Below are positions 32,468-44,040 of a DNA stretch of 64,000 nt, in pieces; position 1 is the first letter of the stretch, and every line of letters begins with the position of its first letter. The DNA lies in contig ML677385.1 in NCBI GenBank assembly GCA_007922305.1, positions 9,021,300-9,085,299 on the forward strand, in the 5' to 3' direction. The translations under genes and the position numbers were made by a program. Source of the stretch: Dermatemys mawii (taxonomy: Eukaryota; Chordata; Testudines; Dermatemydidae). The notes under the pieces were generated by a model. That model was not told where the DNA came from. It saw only the letters and a list, made by a program, of their open reading frames with translations, and made no database searches.

Positions 32468-35400
32468 TTGTGTGTGGTAGTGTATAAAAGAACATGATTT
32501 GGATTCCGTCCTGTGATCAGGGGAATGTTCCATCTAAACTCTACTGGAATTAATTCTTCTTCTCTACACTAGATATGAAAAACATTTAAGAGACAGCTAC
32601 TATAACATAATGATTTTTTTCCAATCTTTTCTTCCCCCACCCACAGGTGAGAGCTATTAAAACTGAAATGCTTGTATTATGCTAGGTCATATATCTTCTG
32701 ATTGCTTGGTCACCAGACAATGATTCTGGGTCAAATTCAGTCAAATGTTGCCTAAGGTAACTAGATGCAGCAACTCACATTGTTGCCAAGGGCTAAATTT
32801 GGACCAAAGAGCGTTGGAGATGTTGTAGACATAAGTACAAGTGGGTGTAGGAAGATGGAACTGTTTTAAGCTTGCATCCTCCTGCATTTTTTTCCTGCTA
32901 GATCCTCTACTTCTTTCCATTCCTTGAGAATGTGAGGTGCTCTATTTTCACTCACTGAATGCCAGTTGGTGCATGTTGAACAACTTTGCCACTTGTATTC
33001 CCTCTGTTACTTTAATATTTAAATTGCAAATGAATTTGGCCTAGAGACATCCCTAGGAATTGCATCTCCTTACTCCAGGCTGAATTTGACTGATGATTTT
33101 TGTCTGTTGACCTCACAAATAGGCAATATATGTCCCAGCATAACAATATAAGCATTTAAGTTTTAATAGCTGTCACTGAAAAAATGTAAAAAGAAAAGGT
33201 AGGGAAGCATGAATAGGTTCTAGAAAGCTTTCTCTTGTGGTTTTTCATAATCAGTTGTTTAAATATTGAATGCAATGCAAATATAAACAGTTTTTCTTCT
33301 ACAAGGAGTAGCTTCATTAAATATCTATTCAACTGATATAATTCATACATTACTGTTATACGACAGCAAGATTGGAAGATGCTTATCTCAAAAGCAGGAA
33401 GTGTATCCAATAAAAGAACTTGCAATCTAGGAATTTGCATACTTTTCTCCAGAGTTAATGGGATTGTGAACCTGACAAGGTTAGCCAGAAGAGATTTTAA
33501 GTTCCTTTGAACCAACTAGTATATGCTCCATTACTTTGCGTGTGTGTGCACACTGCGTCTCTTGTGAAGAGCAACATTTAAATCTTAATAACACTGGCCA
33601 CTGCACAAGATCAGAATATAAATTTCAGTAGGAAGCCACTCCCTCCAGCTTCTCTTCCCATGTGTTCTGCTAGTAAGCCTACTTCTTCAAGTATTCTCTT
33701 CTTATTAGATCTCTCTTCCACACATGAAACTCCAGAGATTCAGGACTCCATTAATGTCCTACTCTGTAAGTTCTTATGAGATTCTTTTCCATCCCTGGTA
33801 TCCTGTCTCCCAGGTATCACCAGCTTACACCATGCACAGCAAAATCATGTTGAAATATCCTGTCCCCCATTCATTCCCTATGTGATGCATCTTGCACCAC
33901 TAGGCTGACCACTAATGAGACTCCCTTGTTTCCCAAAACATGTTTTCTATGCTGTGCATTCCTGTTCTGGGATTCATGCTACCCTTTGCTCCCTGATCCT
34001 TTGTCATATTCCAGCACGGCTAGTACACTTCTCATGTTCATCTGTGCACACCTAGGATCAGGCCAGTGATACGCAAGTGTGAAGATCTACAGTAGGAAAT
34101 GGGCCTAATAGGAAAAGAGTCCAGCATCTTGTGTAAGGGAAGAGACAGATTAGTTTGTTTCACTGGATTAAAATCCTGGCCTTGCTTTGAAGTTAATGAC
34201 CGTGTTCTTTGGCGTGTATTTTAAATCAGGTCAGATTAAAATGATCTGAGTGGTCCTTTCTGTCTTTTAAAATCTATGAATACGTGAGGCCAGTGTGTGT
34301 GTCTTCCTTTCACAGTGTGATGCCCAAAATATTATAAGATACATTAGAATTGCCTTTTATTTCAAAAGTGTTTTGTATCTATAAAGTATAATACTTAATT
34401 CAAACTAAACAGCAGACTAAACAGGGCTTCAAAATCTTCATGGAGCAAGATGTTGCAACACAGCATTCTAGTCTGAAATAAGTGATGGCTAGCACCCCGT
34501 TTCTTTTTTAAAAATGAATTGAATTAATTTTTTTCTCTTTTATACCTCCATTATATCTCCCCTAGATGTCCAAATAAGTATGTGCTCTTGCAAAGAGGGC
34601 AGTTAAGCCCAATATATGCAGTCCATTTGCAGCTGGAATACTTTGTTCTTTTCACTTATGATGTTGTTCCATGACTCTACTGTATAATTGGTATATCTGC
34701 TTACATGTAGAAGAGAGAGTTATGAGAGAAGACATAACAGAAGTCATTGTAGTGAGATAGATAAAACAGATAATGGTAGTCATAAGACATCAGATACAAT
34801 GTATATAGTAGTAGTCTCCCCCTCCCCCCACCCAGTTAACAAATATGGGCATTGATTAGATGAATGTGCCTTTTGTGGTCTTGTTGTTGTTGTTTTGTTT
34901 GTTTTTAAAGGTTGCTAAAGTGAAAAAAAGTCTTAGTCTGGAAAAAGAAATAAGTAATGATTTAAGATGCAAGATTTTCTTCTTCTGAATTTTTAACAGA
35001 CACATGAGCATAAGGGATGGAAACAAAACAAAATTCTGGAAATAGGATAACAAGAACAGAATAGATCAATGCACAATAGCTTGGTTTTTGAATCTATTCT
35101 TGTTTGTATTCTTGGAATACTTTGGACTTGGAAAATGTTTTCCTAAAGTTAGGTAGAGGAAACTGCATACTACATTGTTTTCTAATCTGTTTCCCCTAAT
35201 CTGTGTGCTGGGACATTTTAGCTGTTGGTTTCATGTCTTTGTAATCAAAAAGGGTTAATGATAGTCTAATACTTAACATGTGATAAATACTTACCTTGAA
35301 TGGAATCTTTGCAATACAATTGACTTCTTAATAACTTGATATTTAGCTACAGGCAAATCATTTCCTATGTAATTGTGAAAACTGGCAGTGTACAGTCCTG

Positions 35401-37963
35401 GTAGGTTGGTTGGTTGCAGGCTTTCAGTTTAACCCCTTCAACCTTACAAGCCACCAAAGTGAAATACTTTCTGTATGGTTACAAACAAATGCAGTAATTA
35501 AAGGGCTAACTATTTCAAGAATAGTCTGATAAATTAAAACACCAAATGAAGGCAAGATAAAAACTTTAAAAAATCATACGTCACTCTTCTGCTGTAAGTG
35601 TGATTTTGCTTAACTTAATCTTTATGGGGTACATTTTCCCATCCATGAGTAAGTAATTATACAATAAAACCCCAAGCCTGATACTGAAGATGAGGATATG
35701 CTTCAATATCTCGTATTTCATTACCGTTGGTGTATGCTGCCAACGACATCATATACAACTTCCTTGTACAGTCTCAGAGGACTCAAAATATCTGGTGCAC
35801 GCTTCACCTTGGTCAAAAATATGTTTTCTTCCTGCAGAATGTAGCAGTGAGTATTTCTCATCCACAATAACTGGTTTGCTTTCGATTGCAGCATGTATTG
35901 ACTCATTAGCATTCAGCACAATTACCAGAGTATGAAGGGTGGAAGCGGGGCGAGGATTAGAGAGAAATGAAAAGAAAACACTTTAACGGATTGTGCTGAG
36001 TACAAGGTTTCTTTGATACCTTCTCTAGGTGAGGTAACTGGCACATGATGTGTAGCATAGATCACTGAGAGTGGCTATAGCTGGCACAAGTGTTTAATTT
36101 TGTATTTGCCAGCTAGCTACTAACAGACTGGAAAGGAGGAGGATGACCGAGATCAAAGGCTTACAAAAAATGTGAGGGAAGTGTGACAACAGTAAGTCAT
36201 CATTACATTATTCATCCCTTACTGCAGCACCATGAACAGTTATTTGAGCTGGAATTCAAGTAACTGGTATCATAACAATGCACCTCTCTGCCAAAGAACT
36301 GCCGCAAGTTCTTTAATTAGTTACCCATCAATGTCTTGTCTTGTTGAGGGGATGGGAAAGAAAAGTCCTCATTTTTGCATTGCAGGGCTGACCAAGTGGG
36401 TTGGCAAATAGCATGAACACTATTCTGTTGTAGTACAAGATGAAGAAGAACAGAAGGATAATTCTGGTACAAAATAGAAAATTACAGGGTAGTGCAAATA
36501 CTTGACCACTGTTCTGGTGGAATTACCACACAGCTACAACCCTTTTACAAGGAAAAACAAACCAATAGGTGGCATTCTATTAGTAAACTACTGCCTCTGT
36601 AGTACCATCTGACACACTGTGTCATCCTGGGTTTTGCTTAATGCTGAATAAGCCTCAACGCTGTGAGAGTATGAGCCCCATGCTGGTGGTTGACACCAGA
36701 GGTTAGTTTTGTAGCTTCACTTTTTTCATTTTTCTTAAGTATTTGGACAAAAACTAGTCCTTACAAAGGGACCTAGGGAGTGAGGTGTCTGTGGAGATGT
36801 ATCCCACTTACCAGATGTAGGAACTGAATTGCTGTGATTGTGTTGCTAGCATGAACTCATGTAGGAGAATGAAATAAGGCAGCTTGTTGAGTATAGAAAA
36901 GTAGCTGAACTGCCCATTACATCTACTTTTCTAATCCAAAACCAAAGATTCAAATTGTTGCAATGAAACAGATTATTTGCAGTTCAAGAGTTAAAGTCTA
37001 TGTTACTGTAGTCTGGTGTGTAACAGAATTACATTTCTGTCCTCTTTGTTGCTTTTTCCTCAGTCAGTATTGACAGTGCTGGGGCAGAGATTTGGCCTGA
37101 AAAATAAACAGATTCCTGAAACAGAGATAACCAAATCCACCTAGAATACTCTACGTGTAATAGTTTCATAATATTCTTTTTGCATCATTATGCTAGGCAT
37201 GCAACTTCAGTGGTTTTAAAAGTGTGCCACAATCTTATTTCTGTAATGATGTTATTAATGTGTTATCATGCTAAGCACTTCGTAATCATATTATTTTGAA
37301 TTGTAAAGCTTCACTGTAGTGGCTAATGTCATACAGTGGGAACATACATCCATTGTATTAGTGAAGATAAAAGTATGAGATGACGGCTCGTGCAGTGACA
37401 CTTTCATCGGTTGCATAAATAAAGCTCTTCTTTCATTATTAAAACAATATTGCCCTGGAAATAGAGCCTATATTATATTTAGTGAAGTGCTGTATGTCAA
37501 GAACAATTTGTTAGCTATATTGCTTTTCATGGTGTCTGCCTTTCAGCTGTCCCAGTATTCTTTTAGTCGCTGTTAACAGCCTTTTTTAAAGACTATAGCT
37601 AAAGTGCTTGCCAAGAATTGAAGTGGATTGTGAAACATATGAGACTGTCACAGTCTTTGGAACTTACTTTCTGAAACTCCTTGATTTTTTTTTTTGACTT
37701 TGTTCTTTCGCACACAGCTGTTGATTAGGCTGAATGAGTGAAACCAAAACACAAAAATAGCAATGTTGCTGTTGATATTGGGAATAAATGAGGAAAACTT
37801 CTTGACTGCACCATTAAGTTCTACGGCTTGTTTTGGGATATGTGTCACAGGCAACCAACTTTCTACTTCAGAGATACTGAATGAAATTCTTCACCAAACA
37901 GTGATAAGACAATATTTTCTAGGCTTAAATTTGAGCCCTAAATATTAGAGGCAACATCAAGAG
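32468..37963. other. No gene recognised apart from a CR1 tail
   Basis: AT-rich, with TG-rich runs near 33535. A CR1 tail lies at 34225-34285. The 119-residue reverse frame at 33156-33515 has no recognised motif. Confidence 0.45.
34225..34285 (+). mobile_element. CR1 LINE 3'-end fragment
   Basis: CAGGTCAGATTAAAATGATC, GTGGTCCTTTCTG and AAAATCTATGAAT follow the last 60 bases of CR1 in order. Confidence 0.7.
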
Positions 37964-38015
37964 CCCATTGAAATCAATGGGAAGACTTCAATGGGCATTT
38001 GATCAAGCACCGTGA
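37950..38015. repeat. Foldback repeat with CCCATTGAAATCAATGGG core
   Basis: An exact 8-bp inverted pair (CCCATTGA/TCAATGGG) at 37964-37981 is followed four bases later by CTTCAATGGG and TTTGATCAAGC. Confidence 0.7.
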
Positions 38016-38519
38016 ACCTACAACTGGCAGAAAACTTCAGAACACCAAGTAACATGAGAAAGGCAGGAGGCTGCCAATTTGCTAAATGGCAGGCACTTTG
38101 AAGCCCCTTGTTTGGGAGTAGGGAATTCAAGCAATAAGAATGCATGTTTCCCTAATAATATAGCAAAGCAGAGACTGATAGATTCATGTTGGCATGCATC
38201 TCAGTCACCAGCTGCCTCATAATGACATTGCCAGCTGTGATACTAGTGGGACTGATTTCTAGGCTGTATCTTTAATTGTAGAGTGTTTGTTTGTTTATGT
38301 TCTGATACATATTTTATTTAATGATTCATTTAATTATTTGAATATCTTTAAATAGTTCAGGAGTGAGGAGGCAAGAGATGAAAACTGTCAGACAGAAGGA
38401 AGATTGGGTTATACCCAGAAGGAAGCCAGTATGTCCTTCCCATATTTGTATTTCAGTTAGGTGTCTAAAACATTGAACTGCTTTTAGAACTCTACTTAGA
38501 AATGACAGTAGAATTCCAT

Positions 38520-38700
38520 AAGAGTGAGGGTGATTAACTATTAGAACAACTTACTAAGTCTTGTGCTGGATTCTTCATCATTTGTCATTTTTAAATCAAG
38601 ATTGGATACTTTTCTAAAAGATACACTCTAGTTCAAATTGGAGTTAATTCAGGGAAGTCCTTTGGCCTGTTTCACGAGAATAGAATGGAATCTGAATAGA
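38520..38700 (+). mobile_element. CR1 LINE 3' fragment
   Basis: TGATTAACTATTAGAACAAC, TTTTTAAATCAAGATTGGAT, TTTTCTAAAAGATACACTCT and CCTTTGGCCTGT follow the CR1 3' region also seen at 21050-21180. The terminal CTATGAAT tail is not clear here. Confidence 0.78.
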
Positions 38701-39340
38701 TAATAATATTGATCCTGTCTGCCTTCTGTTATACTTCTGGGCTGAAACTGGTTCTGGGCTGAGGGAGCACACCAAGCTCCATAGGCTGCTCCCCCTTCCT
38801 CCAACCCCATGGAATCCAGGTTATTGGAGAACTAGGAAAGTTCAAAACCATGGGTGGAGGGAGAATGAGGTTCAGGAGAGGCAAAGGCAATACACTGGAT
38901 TGAACTCTCTCAGCTCTTCAACACACAAGGCTAAATAGGATGGCAATAATTTGCATGGATTCCTCTTCCTCCTCTCCTAAAGGGTGGTTCTGATTGCACT
39001 GGAGATCCACAGAGGCCATGCCAGCATAACTCCTGCAGAAGCTATGTGTGAGTCTGGGGGGATAGATGATAGTTGGGAGGTAAGCACCCTCAGTAAGGAC
39101 ATCCTTGCCTATGGTACCCTACCCCCAAGATCTGTGTGTAATATGTGTGTGATCTATGAGTTTGGAGAAATTGAGCTATTGGAGACTTCTGAAGTGAAGG
39201 GGTAATGGGTGGGGAAAATCCTATATTCCCCTGTCTCAATCTGTTATAAATGAGAAGGAATCTCCTCAGGGTTCAATTCCCATCTATGAAAATATTCCAC
39301 ATAAATTAAAAGAGCCTCATGCTCTCTTAATTGTTGTTGC

Positions 39341-39385
39341 CTTAATAAGATGCCCTCTTGTTGCCTAAGAGGGCATCTTATTAAG
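39341..39385. repeat. Perfect 19-bp hairpin, 7-base loop
   Basis: CTTAATAAGATGCCCTCTT (39341-39359) is the exact reverse complement of AAGAGGGCATCTTATTAAG (39367-39385), separated by GTTGCCT. No transposon ends surround it. Confidence 0.9.
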
Positions 39386-42300
39386 TTCGGGTTCTAGAAT
39401 GCATGTTTTGATTTTGATTTATATGTAACCATTCATTTCCATTAATACTGTTTGCTTTTTCTTGAATCTCCTTTCTCTCTCTCAAACTTTTTTAAACTAT
39501 AATCATCTATGCAAGTGCTGTGTGGTAAGTGCAGCATTTCCTGAGGTGAAACGCTTAAGATGGCGTGTACTATGCCTTTGGGAGTAGCGGATCTGTGAAT
39601 TCTGAGTATCCAGTGGATCAGGGTGACATTCGGATGGGTTGGAGTGTACTTGTTGGTAACCTGAAGTGGGATGGAGAAGCCTGCATAGGCAGAGAGGGAG
39701 AGTGCTTGTGTTGCCTGTGGCTGCTGGAGTCAGGGAACTGAGCCCTGATAGGTACAGACGACAAAGCTTGCTCACACAAAGGGCAGATGGGAGCAAGGTG
39801 CCTCAGCACTCTGGGTAACCCCTAGGAAGCATGATACCCAACACCATCCTTGCTTGTATTGGCCCTCAGTTGAAATACCTAATGACCTGACTCTCCAGCC
39901 TTCCCCATGAAAACTAGGGATAATGTTTTCCCAACTCTCTCTGTCCTGTCCTCGGTTCTCGCTCACCATGGAAGGAGTAAATGGGAGAGACAACCCCTCC
40001 AACCCCCCTGTTGCATTTCCAGTTTGAAAGCAGGAAACCCAAGAGAAAAGGTGTGCATTTGGCCTGCTATACAAGCTATGTAAGGAGTAGTAAATCTGCA
40101 TATCTTGCAAGGACCTGATCCAAAACCCATTGAAATAAATGGGTAAATTTCCATGACTTCAATGGGTTTGGATTAGGCCCCACGTTCTCCTGTGAGTCCC
40201 TTCCTTCAGTCCACATTGCAGTGTACAGTGCTTCCTATGCTGCTCAAGTAGAAATTGACATTTTGTAGTTTTTTCGATATTTTCCCCTAGATCCCTTCTT
40301 ATAGGATCGGTACTTTACTCAGTGCATCTGTGAGAAGATTATATAGGTAAATAACAATTCAATTTACTTTACAGTCTTAGCATTCTAGGCATTTCAACAA
40401 CCAAGTTAAACATCCAATAAATAAACCACGGAAGATAAAATTGTACAGATAAATAGCACTAAATCACTGCTCTGTGCCTACAGCTTTTCTTCAAATAAAG
40501 AAGGTCTTTATGTAGTTTTTGAAACATACAAGTTTCAAAACTGTTGAGCAATCCTCTGCTTCAAGAAGGAGGGAGTTGCAAATTCTGAGGCCTGCAGAGT
40601 GCAAGATACAGATTATACCCTTCTCTCTGATCTCAGAGAACAGGATTGATTGTAGGGTCCCAAAAGCATTAACCAGATTCTCAGAGCCCAGTGCATTAGC
40701 AGTTTTAGGTGTAGACTGTGCTGTAAAGGCACAGCCCTGGACTGAGAGGCCTGAGTCTGTGTATGGGGAAGCTTCTGATGAGAGTCAGAAGAGGAACTCT
40801 GGATGACTTGGTCATATTTCCTCCTCTAGCCCCTGGGAGTGCAGATTAAATAGGGGAGCACATGCTACATCTTCATGATCTGGCCAGTCTAGTGGCTGGC
40901 ATGGAGAGAAATGAGACCAAATCCTACCCTTCCTCTCTTGGAGAGGCTAGTGCTGCTGGAATGGAGCACTGGTCACTTCTCCAGACAGGTAGCAGCTGGC
41001 CCTTAAGTGGGGTCACAAGGAAAAAGGAAGCTTCGTCACTCCTCTCCCTGCCTACAGATGGCTGACCCTCTTCGTTGTAATACAAACGAGCTAGCAATGT
41101 CATTGTTACTAGTGCCTACTGCAATGGAATAGGGTGGTAGGAGTTTAAGATTCACTGGAATGGTGTCATCTCAGTAGAATCATAGTGGAGTACTGGAGGC
41201 ACACTTCATTGTCCGATCTATTGATTATATATTGATTGGTTAAGAGTTCCCAGTTAACACTGAGGTTTGACATGTTCTTGTCCCAAGATCAGGCTGTTCA
41301 GTTGGGAACCCTGATGTGCATGGTTGAAACACCCTCACTGAGGAAAGCACACTATATTTATAATAGTTTTATTAATACACTTAGCAAAGTCACAAACACC
41401 CTAAGCCAGCAAGGAAAACAGAGATAATACAGAACATCCATATACTCCCACCATCCCTTGCATAACAAACTAAGCTATTAGTCATTATGTTCCTTCTCCT
41501 CATCAGCAGTGATTTCCCCTTTCCTGTAGCACATAGGCTGGGATACTGTTTTTATACTGTCATACTGATGCTATTATTCCTAATGCATATTCATTACGGG
41601 TTTCAGTCCCTTTTCCTTATTTGTAGTTCCTCACCCTGCTAATACTGTGGTGCCTTTTTCCCATAGGTTATTAATTCAATTAGTTACTATGGTACTCTTA
41701 TGATCAGACATCTGCTGACATCTTTGACTTAAAATATCCCAAGATGTTATAAACTAGCATCTTGTGGTTATCATCAGCAGTTTAGTAGTAATAGCATACT
41801 ATCTTGTGATATCTTATGATCTAGGGTTAGTCATGCAGAGACTTTTGGGCCCTTATGCATTGATTAGCTTAGCTAAGCTATTGTCTTACAGTTCTTGAGG
41901 CTTGAAGGGATATTATATTACTGCCTTAACTCATACCTATGCCTTCCTTAGAAAATACCGATAGTCTACATTAGCCATGTGAATAGCAGTGAAGTAGCTC
42001 TTCCTGCTGTGATTTCTAACAGACAGTACAGAGGACAAATGAATAAAGGTTGGCAATGAGGCTAGCCAAATATAGCAAAAAGGAAAAAAAACAGTAAATA
42101 TTCTTTGAATTTCTAAATGTATTTTTCATGTGTGTCTGCAACCTGTCTGTGTTCTCTTTCCATGGATGCTTTAGTAAATGCATTTCTTGGCAGAAATGTT
42201 TGAAGTGAATACTGTAGCACCATCTCAAAGCAAGTTTTGAATTTGCAAACAAATCTTACTACGGTAACCTGATTCTAAAGTGACATATGTTCTGGGCAGG

Positions 42301-42601
42301 AAAGAAACGTATCATGTGACATGCATCCAATCAAACCAGCTCCAATTTCAGATTTTGAATACTTGCAATGAGCTGCATACAAACAATAGATCTTGGTCTG
42401 TAGTTTGCGAGAATCACAATCAGTTCAGACAGCTGGTAAACTGTTGTCTTAAGGAATAAACTATTGGTTATGAATCACTTGTCCAGCTCAGGAAGTGAGG
42501 ACTCACTCTGCACACTCCCCAACAATTACACTGTGTTGCATGTTTGCAGTCACTGATTCAGCTTCTCAAGAACTGCTAAGTAGGGCATGCTAGAATAAAG
42601 T
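39386..42601. other. No gene recognised; one foldback repeat inside
   Basis: Mixed composition with no convincing exon. Around 41350 TTTATAATAGTTTTATTAATAC recalls some retroviral LTR interiors, but no borders were found. Confidence 0.4.
40112..40181. repeat. Foldback repeat with paired CCCATTGA cores
   Basis: GGACCTGATCCAAAACCCATTG at the left faces CAATGGGTTTGGATTAGGCCCC at the right. The inner part holds CCCATTGAAATAAATGGG and GACTTCAATGGG. The two halves are near reverse complements. Confidence 0.75.
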
Positions 42602-42609
42602 AGCCACTT

Positions 42610-43318
42610 CAGGGGTGGGCAAACTTTTTGGCCTGAGGGCTACATCAGGGTTCCGGAACTGTATGGAGGGCTGGTGGGGAAGGCTGTGCTCCACAAGCAG
42701 CCTGGACCCTACCCCCATCTAACTCCCTCCCACTTTCTGCCCCCTGACTGCCCCCTCAGAACTCCTGATCCAACCTGTCTGCTCCTTGTCTCCTGACTGC
42801 TCCCTCCCGGGACCCCTTGCCTCAATTGCCCCCTTGGATAGGGGGTGGGGTTCCAACTTCCCCTGTTCCCTGACCCCTATCCACACCCTTGCCACCTGAC
42901 AGGTGCTCCGGGACTCCAACGCCTATCCAACCACTCCCTGTCTCCTGACCCCCTGCCCCAGAACCTTGCCCCCTCCAACCACCTCCTGCCCCTTATCCAA
43001 CCCCCTCACTCCACCGCACCCCTACCAAATGCTCAGAGTACCAGGACTGATAGCTGCATCGCTGGGCCAGAGCCAGCCATACCAACACACAGTATAGAGC
43101 ACCAGGACAAGCCAGCGGCTTTCTCAGCTGCACTGCCTGGCAGGAGCTTACAGCCCCACTGCCCAGAGTGCTGGCGGCACCACAAGCTGAGACTGCGAGA
43201 GAAGGGGGACAGTAGGGGAGGGGCTGGGGGCTAGCCTCCCCGGCTGGGTGCTCAAGGGCCGAGCAGGATTGTCTTGCAGTCTGAATGTGGCCCGCGGGCT
43301 GTAGTTTGCCCACCTCTG
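42610..43318. mobile_element. Non-autonomous hAT element with GC-rich interior
   Basis: Starts CAGGGGTGGGCAAACTTTTTG and ends CTGTAGTTTGCCCACCTCTG, inverted. The flanks AGCCACTT (42602-42609) and AGCTACTG (43319-43326) match at 6 of 8 positions. The interior is rich in CCCCT and has no transposase. The frames on both strands across it are not genes. Confidence 0.85.
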
Positions 43319-43784
43319 AGCTACTGAGATGTCCTGCCCCTTTAAGTACTCTGGGGGTGTCTGCACTTATGCTCCCCATGTCACAGCATCACTTTAGTTT
43401 AGTTTTGGCTTTTGTTTTGCTGCCAGAAAAATAAAGCCACGACAGCAGACAACTGTGTTAGACACAGGGGCACCTGATTTAATCCCCTGTTTTATGGGTC
43501 CAAATATAACAGCTGTTACCTCATGAAGGTATGAACCATCATTACTTGTGAAGAGCATGCTTTTTGCTTTGTTCCTCCCAAAATATATCAAACCTTCCTC
43601 ATAAGGTTTCCCTAATCACTTTTGCTAATTGTTCTGTGGTTAGAAGGCATGTGGTGTTAATTTCCAGACATTCCAATAGGTCAGTCACCAAATATGTACT
43701 TTTACTTCCTGCTCTGGAAAATGTACTGAGTCTATTTCTTTAAACCATCTGGTTGCTAATCCTGCAGGGTGAACACTCAGGCTA

Positions 43785-44040
43785 AAGGGGAATCCCAGGA
43801 TTTACACCAGTGAGCTTCACCTCCCTTGTACAGAAAATGAACGAGTGTGTAATTAAGGAGAGAATAGTACAATATTTGAATGAGAAATAACCTGTTAGTG
43901 GATTAACCAGCATGTCTTCTCTACTTCTTTAACCTGGTAGAAGCCTTTGGAAAAAGTAATACAAATTAAGTTGACCCAGGGGACATAATTTATGTGGACA
44001 AAAGCTATTAATGAGTCTCCTATTAGGGACCTTTCACTTT
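43785..44040 (+). mobile_element. Decayed LINE reverse-transcriptase fragment (CR1-like)
   Basis: ACCAGTGAGCTTCACCTCC, a stretch with AGTACAATATTTGAATGAG, and TTGACCCAGGGGACATAATTTATGTGGAC match the LINE RT layout where a phrase for VDxGDVxYVD precedes the active-site region. Heavily decayed, with many stops. Confidence 0.42.

Noticed and set aside
33156..33515. 119-residue open frame on the reverse strand
   Set aside because: AT-rich, Leu/Ile/Phe-rich chance frame with no recognised motif.
41180..41900. Possible LTR around TTTATAATAGTTTTATTAATAC
   Set aside because: No TG/CA borders with a target duplication were found.
42845..43379. Open frames of about 130 residues on both strands
   Set aside because: They lie inside the CCCCT-rich interior of the hAT element at 42610.
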